DNA of 64,000 bases from the NCBI RefSeq assembly GCF_001280845.1, contig NZ_LGHP01000001.1, forward strand, positions 4,782,048 through 4,846,047. Reading direction: 5' to 3'. Shown here piece after piece: positions 42,878 through 57,870 of this stretch; position 1 is the stretch's first letter, and the number at the start of each line of letters is the position of its first letter. Source of the DNA: Bacillus sp. FJAT-28004. Lineage in GTDB: Bacteria > Bacillota > Bacilli > Paenibacillales > Paenibacillaceae. A program made the translations under genes and the position numbers. The notes under the pieces were generated by a model. That model was not told the DNA's origin. It saw only the letters and a list, made by a program, of their open reading frames with translations, and searched no databases.

Positions 42878-44839
42878 ATGAAAATGAGTGATCACCTAAT
42901 GTTATGGAATCATGCTTCGATCAAAGTGATGGATATACGCCATACGGTCATGGAACCAGGTGAGGAGCTGCGATCGTATCGCTTGCCAACCAGCGCTTTT
43001 TTTTATGCGATTCGCGGCAGTGCTCAGATGTGGTCGGATGGAACAATGCACATGGCGAATCGATTTCATGTTTTGCATGGCGGCAAAGGGATGTGTCTTG
43101 AAATTACCGCTCATGATGCTTTTGAATATTATATGATTTTTTATAAAGCTATTCTCGCTTTGCCTTCTCGCCAACCTTTAATGAAGCTAATGGAGACGGA
43201 TAACCCATTCCAACTGCAATATAGCTTTGTACCTCATTATCCGATCCCCTTATATCATAGTGTTGAGCTAATGAGCAAGGAATGGCGTGAGCCAGAACTA
43301 TTAGAAAAATTACATATAAAAATGTTATTCTATCAATTTGCCTATGAGCTTTTAAGTCAAATGAGCAGTCAAAACGTTAAGACCCAAAAGGTGGACCTCG
43401 TGTCACAAGTGGTTCGCTATATTCATGAGCACTCTTCAGACCGAGTAACATTGGACGAGCTTGCAGAGCTGCTGGATTGCAGCGTCAGTTACTTATCAAG
43501 AAAATTCAAGCATGCGACAGGTAAAAGTCCCATTGAGTATCTGATTGCTGTTCGAATCGACAAAGCGAAGGATCTTTTGCAAAATACAGATGCAACGCTG
43601 CAAGAAATAGCCGAGAGCGTAGGTTTCTCAGATGACAGCTATTTCAATCGCATGTTCAAAAAACATGTAGGCATGTCGCTCGGTCAATTTAAAACAAAGG
43701 TTCAAAATAATCCTGTGGATCGTTCAAGATATACAATTGTCCCACGCAGAATCAGGCGTTATAGTGGTAATGGTTATGAAAATCATTATCAATACAAGAA
43801 AGTGGGAATATTCAAAATGTATAGAGGATCAAGAACACCAATGGCTGCATCATTATTGCTTTGCTTTGTTTTATTTCTCAGCGCCTGCTCTGCGGGTACG
43901 TCAAATACGAGTTCAACAAATGGAGGGTCGTCTGCACCAACCACCAATGTGTCTGAAGCATCCCCAGCAACAACCGACTCAACACCAGCAAATGTTACCC
44001 GCGTAGTAAAACATGCGATGGGGGAAGCAACGATAACCGGCGCGCCTGAGCGTGTTGTAATACTTACGAACGAAGGAACGGAAGCACTTCTTGCCGTTGG
44101 CATTAAACCGATCGGCGCGGTGCAATCTTGGATTGGCGACCCATGGTACGATCATATCAAAGATGAGATGCAGGACGTTACCGTTGTAGGTGATGAACTG
44201 CAGCCGAATATTGAAATGATCGCGAGCCTGAAACCAGATCTAATAATCGGGAATAAGGTGAGACAGGAAAAAATATATGATCAGCTAAGCCAAATTGCGC
44301 CGACCGTATTCGCAGAGGACTTGGTCGGAGATTGGAAAATCAACTTTAAGCTTTATATGGAAGCCGTGGATAAGACGGAAGAGGGCGAAAAGGCGATGGC
44401 AGACTTCGACAAGCGTGTTGCTGAAGTGAAAGCTAAGCTAGGCAGCAAAGCGGATACCAAAATTTCGGTTGCACGTTTCTCCGCTTCTCAGGTACGGATC
44501 TATCAGAAGCAAACCTTCTCGGGCGTACTCTTAAATGATTTAGGATTTGCACGTCCTGAGTCACAGGATAAGGATTCATTTATTGAAGTGATGTCTAAAG
44601 AAACGATTCCAAGCATGGATGGGGATGTATTATTCTACTTCGTCACGGAGGCAGCTGGGAAGACAGATGCATCCAAGGTGGTAGAGGAGTGGATGAACGA
44701 TCCTTTATTCAAAAAATTAAATGTCGTGCAAAACAACAAGGTAATAAAAGTAGACGAAGCGATTTGGAATTCTGCTGGAGGCTACAAGGCTGCGAATTTA
44801 TTGCTTGATGAAATTGTTGAGTATTTTGATGTAAAGTAG
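42878..44839 (+). CDS. AraC regulator fused in frame to a siderophore-binding lipoprotein
   Basis: One open frame of 653 residues. Residues 1-165 are a cupin-like sensor. Residues 173-275 are an AraC double helix-turn-helix (VTLDELAELLDCSVSYLSRKFKH; TLQEIAESVGFSDDSYFNRMFKKHVGMSLGQF). Residues 276-313 are a basic, low-quality linker. From Met 314 a complete lipoprotein signal begins (MYRGSRTPMAASLLLCFVLF, then LSACSAG, lipobox LSAC), followed by a FepB/FeuA-type Fe-siderophore-binding domain (GAPERVVILTNEGTEALLAVGIKPIG onwards). A second Fur-box-like site is in the linker DNA (43772-43790). The arrangement suggests two genes joined by loss of a stop, or a gene with an internal promoter and start at 43817 making a secreted binding protein. 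Bacillus subtilis Btr also joins AraC and binding domains, but as a cytoplasmic protein. Confidence 0.8.
   Translation: MKMSDHLMLWNHASIKVMDIRHTVMEPGEELRSYRLPTSAFFYAIRGSAQMWSDGTMHMANRFHVLHGGKGMCLEITAHDAFEYYMIFYKAILALPSRQPLMKLMETDNPFQLQYSFVPHYPIPLYHSVELMSKEWREPELLEKLHIKMLFYQFAYELLSQMSSQNVKTQKVDLVSQVVRYIHEHSSDRVTLDELAELLDCSVSYLSRKFKHATGKSPIEYLIAVRIDKAKDLLQNTDATLQEIAESVGFSDDSYFNRMFKKHVGMSLGQFKTKVQNNPVDRSRYTIVPRRIRRYSGNGYENHYQYKKVGIFKMYRGSRTPMAASLLLCFVLFLSACSAGTSNTSSTNGGSSAPTTNVSEASPATTDSTPANVTRVVKHAMGEATITGAPERVVILTNEGTEALLAVGIKPIGAVQSWIGDPWYDHIKDEMQDVTVVGDELQPNIEMIASLKPDLIIGNKVRQEKIYDQLSQIAPTVFAEDLVGDWKINFKLYMEAVDKTEEGEKAMADFDKRVAEVKAKLGSKADTKISVARFSASQVRIYQKQTFSGVLLNDLGFARPESQDKDSFIEVMSKETIPSMDGDVLFYFVTEAAGKTDASKVVEEWMNDPLFKKLNVVQNNKVIKVDEAIWNSAGGYKAANLLLDEIVEYFDVK
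43772..43790 (+). promoter_or_regulatory. Internal Fur-box-like site inside the fusion gene
   Basis: GGTTATGAAAATCATTATC matches GATAATGATAATCATTATC at 16 of 19 positions. It lies 27 bases before the internal ATG 43817, where the lipoprotein signal begins, exactly where a promoter for a separate binding-protein gene would be. Confidence 0.6.
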
Positions 44840-44858
44840 CTTAGCAGTGTTAGTCAAC

Positions 44859-44896
44859 AAGCTGACGTCGTGACTACCAGACGTCAGCTTATTTTT
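44859..44896 (+). terminator. Intercistronic hairpin between binding protein and permease genes
   Basis: AAGCTGACGTC (44859-44869) pairs with GACGTCAGCTT (44880-44890), followed by ATTTTTG. It could partly end transcription or protect the upstream mRNA, giving more binding protein than permease. Confidence 0.75.
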
Positions 44897-44917
44897 GATG
44901 AAAGGGGTGAAGTTAAC

Positions 44918-45928
44918 ATGGCATTAAGGCTCCATAGCCGCAAAAGAAAGCTGGTGAGCCTGGGGGCAGGCGTAGTGTTACTGCTCATCGGTATGCTCGT
45001 TAGTATTCTATATGGCATCCATCTATTCGAATTAAAAGATTTATGGCGTGCCTATACGCAATTTGATGGTTCTGATGCACATCTAATTATTAGAAATACG
45101 CGAGTTCCTCGAGCATTAATTGCGGCAGCAGTAGGTGCGAGTCTTGCTATTGCGGGTGCAATTATGCAAGTGTTAACCAAAAATCCGTTAGCTTCTCCAT
45201 CTATATTCGGCATCAATTCAGGTGCTGTTCTATTTATTGTTGTCAGCTTGGCTATGCTAGGCTCGTCACTAACCATGAACGGAATGGTTTGGATTGCTTT
45301 AGCAGGCGCAGCCACTACTTCTTTGCTTGTTTTTACACTGGGAATTCAGGGTAGAAGCGGGTTTGAGCCAATAAAGCTCACGTTGGCCGGGGCTTCTGTA
45401 GCTGCATTTGCTTCCTCCTTATCCTCAGGCATTATGCTGATAAATAAAGAATCTCTTGATTCTGCATTGTTTTGGATGGTCGGTTCTGTATCTGGGAGAC
45501 AATTAACTCATCTCACTATCGTGTTTCCCTATATGCTTCTAGGATGGGTCTTAGCGCTGCTATTGGCAGGCTCTTTAAACGTCATGGCTTTGGGTGATGA
45601 TAGTGCCAGAGGCCTTGGTCAGCGAATGATGCTTATACGGGTTGTGTCTGTCCTTGCTGTTGTACTTCTAGCAGGAAGCTCGGTTGCGGTGGCGGGGCCA
45701 ATTGCGTTCATTGGATTAATTGTGCCTCATCTTTGCAGATATATATTTGGAAATGACTATCGCTGGCTATTGCCCTATTGTGCGTTGGTAGGAGCAATCC
45801 TCCTCGTATTTGCTGATATTGCTTCGCGGTTTATCCTTATGCCCAAGGAGGTACCTGTAGGTGTCGCTACTGCGCTTATTGGTGTTCCTTTCTTGATTTA
45901 TGTGGCGAGAAGGAGTAAGCATGCATAG
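44918..45928 (+). CDS. FecCD-family iron-siderophore ABC permease, first subunit
   Basis: About 336 residues from ATG 44918, with AAGGGGTG eight bases upstream; the frame is open to 44870. It is a polytopic protein with some ten helices and BtuC/FecCD hallmarks. These are RNTRVPRALIAAAVGASLAIAGAIMQVLTKNPLASPSIFGINSGA near the N-terminus. AVAGPIAFIGLIVPHLCRYIFGNDYRWLLP and ASRFILMPKEVPVGVATALIGVPFLIY lie near the C-terminus. It forms a heterodimer with the next gene product, whose start overlaps its stop by eight bases. Imports Fe-siderophore or a related chelate. Confidence 0.93.
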   Translation: MALRLHSRKRKLVSLGAGVVLLLIGMLVSILYGIHLFELKDLWRAYTQFDGSDAHLIIRNTRVPRALIAAAVGASLAIAGAIMQVLTKNPLASPSIFGINSGAVLFIVVSLAMLGSSLTMNGMVWIALAGAATTSLLVFTLGIQGRSGFEPIKLTLAGASVAAFASSLSSGIMLINKESLDSALFWMVGSVSGRQLTHLTIVFPYMLLGWVLALLLAGSLNVMALGDDSARGLGQRMMLIRVVSVLAVVLLAGSSVAVAGPIAFIGLIVPHLCRYIFGNDYRWLLPYCALVGAILLVFADIASRFILMPKEVPVGVATALIGVPFLIYVARRSKHA

Positions 45929-46919
45929 AGGAATAGGGAAATCTATCTTAATATTCGTAATACTAAGTATCGCACTGATTGCTTTGTCTATTCTCTGTTT
46001 ATCCATAGGCGGTGTAAGCATCCCTGTTAAGGAAATCTTCCTTTCACTGCTGGGTAAAAATAAAGAGGGCAGCGACTTAATTATTATGCAGTTCCGTATG
46101 CCGCGAATTGTTGCAGCTGTTTTAGTCGGCGCTGCCTTAGCGGTTGCAGGTGCTGTGCTTCAAGGCGTGATACGGAATCCGCTTGCATCACCAGATTTGC
46201 TGGGCGTGACCGGAGGGGCGTCAGTTGCGGTTGTAGCTTTTATGACCCTATTTACAGGATACAGTGTTCACTGGATTCCTTTTATAGCTGTCGCGGGGGC
46301 CTTCGTTATTGCTGCTCTAAACTATGCGCTAGCTTGGAAAAATGGGGTTTCACCGTTCAGGCTCGTACTTATTGGTATTGGCATATCGACTGCTATGGGG
46401 GCGCTTACGATATTTCTGCTTATTAGCGGACCAGCCTATTTGGCTGCGCAAGTGCTGAACTGGATGACCGGAAGCATCTACGGGACGAGTTGGAAGTATA
46501 TTGAGGTGTTGTGGCCTTGGGTCGCCGTCTTCATTCCTTTATCCATTCTCTATGCAAAAGAGCTGAACGTACAATCCTTAGGTGAAGCAACGGCAATCGG
46601 ATTAGGCAGCCGACTTCAATTAAGCCGTATGATCCTGCTGTTCTATAGCGTAGCGCTTGCAGGGGCAGCGGTCGGAATTGCCGGAACTATTTCTTTTTTA
46701 GGTTTATTGGCGCCACATATGGCTAGAAAGCTTATCGGCCATTCTTATAAACTAGTAATTCCAGTGTCCGCTCTTTTGGGTGCGATGATATTGCTGTTGG
46801 CTGATCTGGCGGGGAGAACGCTTTTCCAACCGCTTGATATACCAGTCGGCGTCTTTACCGCAGGTATAGGCGCGCCTTTCTTTATGTACCTTTTGTTTAA
46901 ACGGAAAGCATTTAAATGA
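45921..46919 (+). CDS. FecCD-family iron-siderophore ABC permease, second subunit
   Basis: 332 residues from ATG 45921, with AAGGAG five bases upstream; an in-frame start at 45900 lies inside the previous gene. Hallmarks are MQFRMPRIVAAVLVGAALAVAGAVLQGVIRNPLASPDLLGVTGGA, AGTISFLGLLAPHMARKLIGHSYKLVIPVSALLGA and FQPLDIPVGVFTAGIGAPFFMYLL. It overlaps the first permease gene by eight bases. The operon ends here with a terminator (46941-46972) and no ATPase gene, so a shared ATPase such as a YusV-like protein encoded elsewhere must energise it. Confidence 0.93.
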   Translation: MHRGIGKSILIFVILSIALIALSILCLSIGGVSIPVKEIFLSLLGKNKEGSDLIIMQFRMPRIVAAVLVGAALAVAGAVLQGVIRNPLASPDLLGVTGGASVAVVAFMTLFTGYSVHWIPFIAVAGAFVIAALNYALAWKNGVSPFRLVLIGIGISTAMGALTIFLLISGPAYLAAQVLNWMTGSIYGTSWKYIEVLWPWVAVFIPLSILYAKELNVQSLGEATAIGLGSRLQLSRMILLFYSVALAGAAVGIAGTISFLGLLAPHMARKLIGHSYKLVIPVSALLGAMILLLADLAGRTLFQPLDIPVGVFTAGIGAPFFMYLLFKRKAFK

Positions 46920-46939
46920 TGTTGTTCGCTCAAAAAGAA

Positions 46940-46972
46940 GAACGGCGACCGATTATGGTCGTCGTTTTTTCT
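46940..46972 (+). terminator. Terminator of the iron-siderophore operon
   Basis: ACGGCGACC (46941-46949) pairs with GGTCGTCGT (46956-46964), followed by TTTTTC. Confidence 0.88.
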
Positions 46973-47041
46973 TGTATAATCATTTTAGGAAACTGTTTAG
47001 CCAAGCAGGCTAAGAAACTCAATATGACAAGGAGGCAAGAA

Positions 47042-47371
47042 ATGCCCATTTATAATAAATTAGTCCGCGATCGGATACCGGAAATCATAAAGGAGCAAGG
47101 CAATACGCTCAGTACAAGAATTCTCGAGAACGAAGAGTATCTGAACGAGCTACGCACGAAGCTGCAGGAGGAGACGAATGAATACCTTGAAGCAGAGTCT
47201 AGTGCTGAGGCGATTGAGGAGCTAGCGGATATTATGGAACTGCTCTATGCACTTGCAGAAGTTTACGGAGTGACAAGTGAGATGCTTGAACAAATACGTG
47301 CCGAGAAGGCTGAAAAGCGTGGAGGATTTAAGGAGCGTGTATATCTTATTGAGGTGGAAGATGCTTACTGA
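47042..47371 (+). CDS. MazG-like nucleoside triphosphate pyrophosphohydrolase
   Basis: 109 residues from ATG 47042 with AAGGAGGCAAGAA in front; the frame is open to 46916 but the upstream part is the previous terminator. It begins MPIYNKLVRDRIPEIIKEQG, the signature of the phosphoribosyl-ATP-pyrophosphohydrolase-like subgroup of the all-alpha NTP pyrophosphatases. The metal-binding E-x-x-E pattern is in KLQEETNEYLEA and E-x-x-D in EELADIMELLYAL. Such proteins hydrolyse nucleotides to monophosphates and may act in house-cleaning. It lies 70 bases before the PLD-helicase gene on the same strand and may share its transcript. Confidence 0.85.
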   Translation: MPIYNKLVRDRIPEIIKEQGNTLSTRILENEEYLNELRTKLQEETNEYLEAESSAEAIEELADIMELLYALAEVYGVTSEMLEQIRAEKAEKRGGFKERVYLIEVEDAY

Positions 47372-47441
47372 GTGAAGCTTTTCAGTATATTGGCTATTAC
47401 GATTCGATAGAGCTTTAAACATCCTGAAGCAGAGGTGTGCC

Positions 47442-50400
47442 ATGAAGCAAGGTCTTTACGAACAAATTATTAATAACGTGACGACGAGACAGTTATCCGC
47501 TCTGGACCCAGCATTGTATGAGTTTGGAAAGGAGCCGCTTGACCCAGAGGAAGCAAGAAAGCTGCTCTCAAACTATTTAGCGGTAGTTACCCGTAGGGCA
47601 CTGAAAGTCATCAGGGAACAAAATAGTAATGATGAAGAATCAGTATTTGCACAAGTACGAACATGTAATGAAATCATATCTACCTTGAAGGACACTCTAG
47701 GACAGGCAGAGTATAACGACTTGCAATTAAACGAGCAGGGTGAGGTGCTCACCTATGTTTATTCCAAACTAAATCATATTCGTAGTATTAAGCATGAGAA
47801 AGTGAGTCGTCCCACGACTCCATTATCGCAAAGCTCATTATTTACTGGTGCCCATTCGGAACCTAATATGATGAGTGAGCTGCAGCATGAGATTGTATCT
47901 GCGGATGGGATCGATCTGCTCGTTTCTTTTATCAAGTGGAGTGGCTTACGTTGTTTAATGGAGCAATTAGAACAGTTTACCTCAAATGGAGGAAAACTGC
48001 GTGTCATTACGACAACCTATATGGAGGCTACCGATTATAAGGCGGTCATAGAGTTAAGCAAGCTGTCCAACACAGAAATTAAAATATCTTATGATACTGA
48101 TCGTACTAGGCTTCACGCGAAAGCCTATGTATTTAAACGAGATACGGGCTTTACTACGGCATATGTTGGGTCCTCTAATCTTTCCAATCCAGCGCTTACA
48201 AGCGGATTAGAATGGAATCTTAAGATTACGGAGAAGGATTCGTATGATGTACTTAAGAAGATCGAAGCAACCTTCGAAAGCTATTGGAATGATCGGGAGT
48301 TCAAAAGCTTCTTATCAACAGACAACGAGCATGAGCAATTGCTCAAGCAGGCATTGGGAAGAAAGAAAGAGCAGCAGCGCAACAGCCTTACCTTCCAATT
48401 CGATATTGCACCCTACGACTACCAGAAGGATATATTAGAAAAGCTTGAAGCGCAGAGAGTCCTGTATGGAAAAATGAAAAATCTTCTGGTGGCTGCTACT
48501 GGCGTAGGGAAGACGGTTGTATCTGCATTTGACTATAAAAGATATGCTCAGCGAAATGTAAGGGCAAGGCTTCTCTTTGTCGCGCATCGGGAAGAGATAC
48601 TTAAGCAGAGTATGGATTCATTTCGTTTCATTATGAAGGATTTAAATTTCGGTGAGCTGCAAGTAGGGAACAATCAAGCCAGATCGATTGATCATTTGTT
48701 TATTAGCATTCAAAGCTTCAACTCGCTCAAACTTGCCGAAATGACTACAAGCGATTTTTATGATTTTATTATTGTGGACGAGTTTCATCATGCAGCGGCT
48801 CCGTCGTATCAAAAGCTGCTTTCACATTATCAACCACATATTTTATTGGGCTTAACAGCGACACCGGAACGAATGGATGGCAAAAACATTCTTCATTACT
48901 TTGATGATTCTATAGCTGCTGAGATTCGATTAACAGATGCAATAGATCGCAAGCTTTTATGCCCATTTCATTATTTCGGTGTGACGGATAGTGTGGATTT
49001 GACGCAAGTGAAATGGTCTAGGCGTGGCTATGATCTTCAAGAATTAGAAAACTTGTATACCAACAATAAAATACGCGCTACTCAAATTTTAAATAGTCTT
49101 AGAAAATATGTTGCAGATCTTGATGACGTCAAAGGTCTCGGTTTCTGCGTAAGTGTAGATCATGCGTTATATATGGCTAAAGTATTTACCGAAGCGGGAT
49201 TGCCAGCAATCGCACTTCATGGGCGATCTAACGATGAGGAACGTGATCAAGCCAAAGGGCTTTTGGTTAAAGGCGACGTGAAAATGATCTTCGTAGTTGA
49301 TCTATATAATGAAGGTATTGATATACCAGTAGTTAATACGATATTATTTCTTCGTCCTACAGAAAGCTTAACTGTGTTCCTGCAGCAGCTTGGCCGTGGC
49401 TTACGCTTAGCTGAAGGAAAGGAATGCCTGACTGTTCTTGATTTCATCGGTCAGGCTCATAAGGACTATAATTTTCAAGATAAATTCAGGGCGCTGCTAG
49501 GCAAAACAAAACGTTCCGTTCAGCATTATGTCGAGCATGGCTTCTCTAGCCTGCCTAGAGGCAGCTTCATTCAATTGGAGAAGCAAACAAAAGAGCACAT
49601 TATGAAAAACCTGAAGCAAGCAACGAATAACCGCAGAAGTCTAATTAATAAAATGAAGTATTTCGAAGGGGATACGGGGTTAAGACTGACTCTTGAGAAC
49701 TTCGTTCGCTATCATGGGATGGATCTGCATGAATTTTATGGTGGTAGGACAGGCAATCGGACTTTTCACGGTTTAATGGTGGAGGCTGAATTAAAAGAGG
49801 CATTTGATTTTGAAAACATAGATCATCTCACCAAGCGTATTCCCGCCCTGTTAAACCTTAATTCACGGAGACTATTAACATTTCTTATTTCCTACCTGGA
49901 AGAGGGAAATAAGGTGAATTCCGAGGAAGAACGGCTAATGCTGTGTTTATTCTATTATACCTTCTATAGGGCTGAGCCTAAGAAGCAGGGCTTCAGCGAT
50001 ATTGATCATGGAATTCGTGCTGCTCTAGCCTGCCCAGAATTCCGCGAGGAGGTATTGGATATTTTGAAATTCAACCTTTCACATATCTATTTTGTAGATA
50101 AGAGAAACAACTTTCCATATGCTTGTCCATTAGATCTGCATTGCCGCTATTCAACCGATCAGATTTTGACAGCATTCGGATTTTGGAACGAAGAGAAGGC
50201 GCCAAGCTTCCGAGAGGGAGTGAAGTATTTTGAGAGTAAGAAAACAGATATTTTCTTTATTACACTCAATAAGTCAGATAAAGATTTCTCTCCCTCTACG
50301 TTGTATGAGGATTACGCCATTAATGAACGGTTGTTTCATTGGCAAACGCAAAGCCGAACATCAGAGGAATCGAATACGGCTCAAAGGTATATTCATCATA

Positions 50401-50594
50401 AAAAGCTCGGGAATCGGATTGTTCTTTTCGTTCGTGAGTATAAGGAAGAGAACAACTATACTGCCCCTTTTATATTTTTGGGAGAAGCGGAGTATGTAAG
50501 ACATGAGGGAAACAAGCCAATGAGCATTGTTTGGCGGCTAAAAGAGGAAATGCCTCCAGCACTAGTGCCAGCGGCTAATAAAGTGATCGTATAG
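47442..50594 (+). CDS. PLD-nuclease / DEAD-box helicase fusion with DUF3427-like C-terminus
   Basis: 1050 residues. An N-terminal helical region leads to a phospholipase-D-like nuclease domain (about 140-290) with a single HKD motif, H225-x-K227 followed by GSSNLS (243-248). The SF2 helicase core has Walker A ATGVGKT (352-358), DEFHH (446-450) in place of DEAD/H, and TATPER (472-477). Domain 2 has LGFCVSVDHALYMAKVFTEAGLPAIALHGR, then YNEGIDIPVVNTILFLRPTES and QQLGRGLRLAEGK. The last 220 or so residues resemble the DUF3427 region of such helicases, including SPSTLYEDYAINERLFHWQTQSRT. The NUDIX gene starts 13 bases later. This architecture suits processing of foreign or damaged nucleic acid; substrate unknown. 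The RBS is GAGGTGTGCC. Confidence 0.88.
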   Translation: MKQGLYEQIINNVTTRQLSALDPALYEFGKEPLDPEEARKLLSNYLAVVTRRALKVIREQNSNDEESVFAQVRTCNEIISTLKDTLGQAEYNDLQLNEQGEVLTYVYSKLNHIRSIKHEKVSRPTTPLSQSSLFTGAHSEPNMMSELQHEIVSADGIDLLVSFIKWSGLRCLMEQLEQFTSNGGKLRVITTTYMEATDYKAVIELSKLSNTEIKISYDTDRTRLHAKAYVFKRDTGFTTAYVGSSNLSNPALTSGLEWNLKITEKDSYDVLKKIEATFESYWNDREFKSFLSTDNEHEQLLKQALGRKKEQQRNSLTFQFDIAPYDYQKDILEKLEAQRVLYGKMKNLLVAATGVGKTVVSAFDYKRYAQRNVRARLLFVAHREEILKQSMDSFRFIMKDLNFGELQVGNNQARSIDHLFISIQSFNSLKLAEMTTSDFYDFIIVDEFHHAAAPSYQKLLSHYQPHILLGLTATPERMDGKNILHYFDDSIAAEIRLTDAIDRKLLCPFHYFGVTDSVDLTQVKWSRRGYDLQELENLYTNNKIRATQILNSLRKYVADLDDVKGLGFCVSVDHALYMAKVFTEAGLPAIALHGRSNDEERDQAKGLLVKGDVKMIFVVDLYNEGIDIPVVNTILFLRPTESLTVFLQQLGRGLRLAEGKECLTVLDFIGQAHKDYNFQDKFRALLGKTKRSVQHYVEHGFSSLPRGSFIQLEKQTKEHIMKNLKQATNNRRSLINKMKYFEGDTGLRLTLENFVRYHGMDLHEFYGGRTGNRTFHGLMVEAELKEAFDFENIDHLTKRIPALLNLNSRRLLTFLISYLEEGNKVNSEEERLMLCLFYYTFYRAEPKKQGFSDIDHGIRAALACPEFREEVLDILKFNLSHIYFVDKRNNFPYACPLDLHCRYSTDQILTAFGFWNEEKAPSFREGVKYFESKKTDIFFITLNKSDKDFSPSTLYEDYAINERLFHWQTQSRTSEESNTAQRYIHHKKLGNRIVLFVREYKEENNYTAPFIFLGEAEYVRHEGNKPMSIVWRLKEEMPPALVPAANKVIV

Positions 50595-50607
50595 GATGTG
50601 AACGGAT

Positions 50608-50988
50608 ATGATTGAAGTAGCAGCCGCTATTATTGAAGATGGTCACGGCAGGCTTTTAATTGCAAAACGCTCCTATGGTAAAGCTCAGGCAGGAATGTGG
50701 GAATTTCCAGGAGGTAAGCTCGAAGAGAATGAATCACCGCAGGACTGTCTTCGAAGAGAGCTGTTAGAGGAGATGAGTATCGATATTGTTCCTTATAAAT
50801 ATTTTGGTGTAAACGACCATTATTATGATACTGTCCACATTCGTTTAATTGCTTATAAAGCGACATTTGTAAGTGGTACGATTAATTTAGTTGACCATGA
50901 CGAGTATAGGTGGGTGCAACTTAATGAATTGGCCGATTACATTTTTGCACCTGCTGATATTAAGTTTGTAGAGTTATTAATGCAGTAG
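50608..50988 (+). CDS. NUDIX (deoxy)nucleotide pyrophosphohydrolase, MutT-like
   Basis: 126 residues. It begins MIEVAAAIIEDGHGRLLIAKRS. The Nudix box spans residues 36-58 (GKLEENESPQDCLRRELLEEM and SI); the usual Gly after EEx is Ser, while the catalytic REx2EE is intact. The pattern MWEFPGGKLE is typical of MutT/CTP-pyrophosphohydrolase proteins that clean damaged (d)NTPs. It starts 13 bases after the PLD-helicase stop and ends before a terminator at 51019-51064, so it is co-transcribed with the helicase. That link suggests that the nucleotide pool or a nucleotide signal is part of the same process. Confidence 0.88.
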   Translation: MIEVAAAIIEDGHGRLLIAKRSYGKAQAGMWEFPGGKLEENESPQDCLRRELLEEMSIDIVPYKYFGVNDHYYDTVHIRLIAYKATFVSGTINLVDHDEYRWVQLNELADYIFAPADIKFVELLMQ

Positions 50989-51018
50989 GAATAAATAGGT
51001 AGAACAAGAGCAGTCAAT

Positions 51019-51064
51019 AGCGTGTATGGAGAGGGCAGTTTCTTTCCATGCGCGCTTTTTTTGA
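51019..51064 (+). terminator. Terminator after the NUDIX gene
   Basis: AGCGTGTATGGA (51019-51030) pairs with TCCATGCGCGCT (51045-51056) with two G-U pairs, followed by seven T. Confidence 0.85.
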
Positions 51065-51077
51065 TAGGTCAGCCCCT

Positions 51078-51105
51078 TTCACAATACCTTAACTCCTTCA
51101 TAACA
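51078..51105 (+). promoter_or_regulatory. Pho-box-like element, three hexamers on an 11-base period
   Basis: TTCACA (51078-51083), TTAACT (51089-51094) and ATAACA (51100-51105) are each separated by five bases. This fits PhoP binding repeats TT(A/T/C)A(C/T)A. It lies about 85 bases upstream of the giant exoprotein start. Confidence 0.55.
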
Positions 51106-51191
51106 CCCCCCTCATACTCTATCATTAAGATTACCTATAAGATGTTGTCCAAATATTGGGCAGTAAAATCTCATTAGGAGGAATATGAATT

Positions 51192-57635
<6,444 letters not shown>

Positions 57636-57713
57636 ATTTACGAGACGTGGTTGTTAGACCACGGTTTGTATGGAATGCATATTTTAAAATAGGAATAGAT
57701 ACTGCCCTACAAA

Positions 57714-57763
57714 GGAGCAGAGCGACGAGTAGCTGTCTACTTGACGCTCTGTTCTTTTTCCTT
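57714..57763 (+). terminator. Terminator of the giant exoprotein gene
   Basis: GAGCAGAGCG (57715-57724) pairs with CGCTCTGTTC (57745-57754) with one G-U pair, with an inner GTAG/CTAC stem, followed by TTTTTCCTTT. Confidence 0.82.
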
Positions 57764-57870
57764 TAAAAATATTCCGTAGTAATCAATCCCCTTCCCCATT
57801 TTCTCATACTAATCTCTCAAAGATGGTTTATACTAGAACCAACAGAAAACCGAATTTGAGGTGATAGAGA

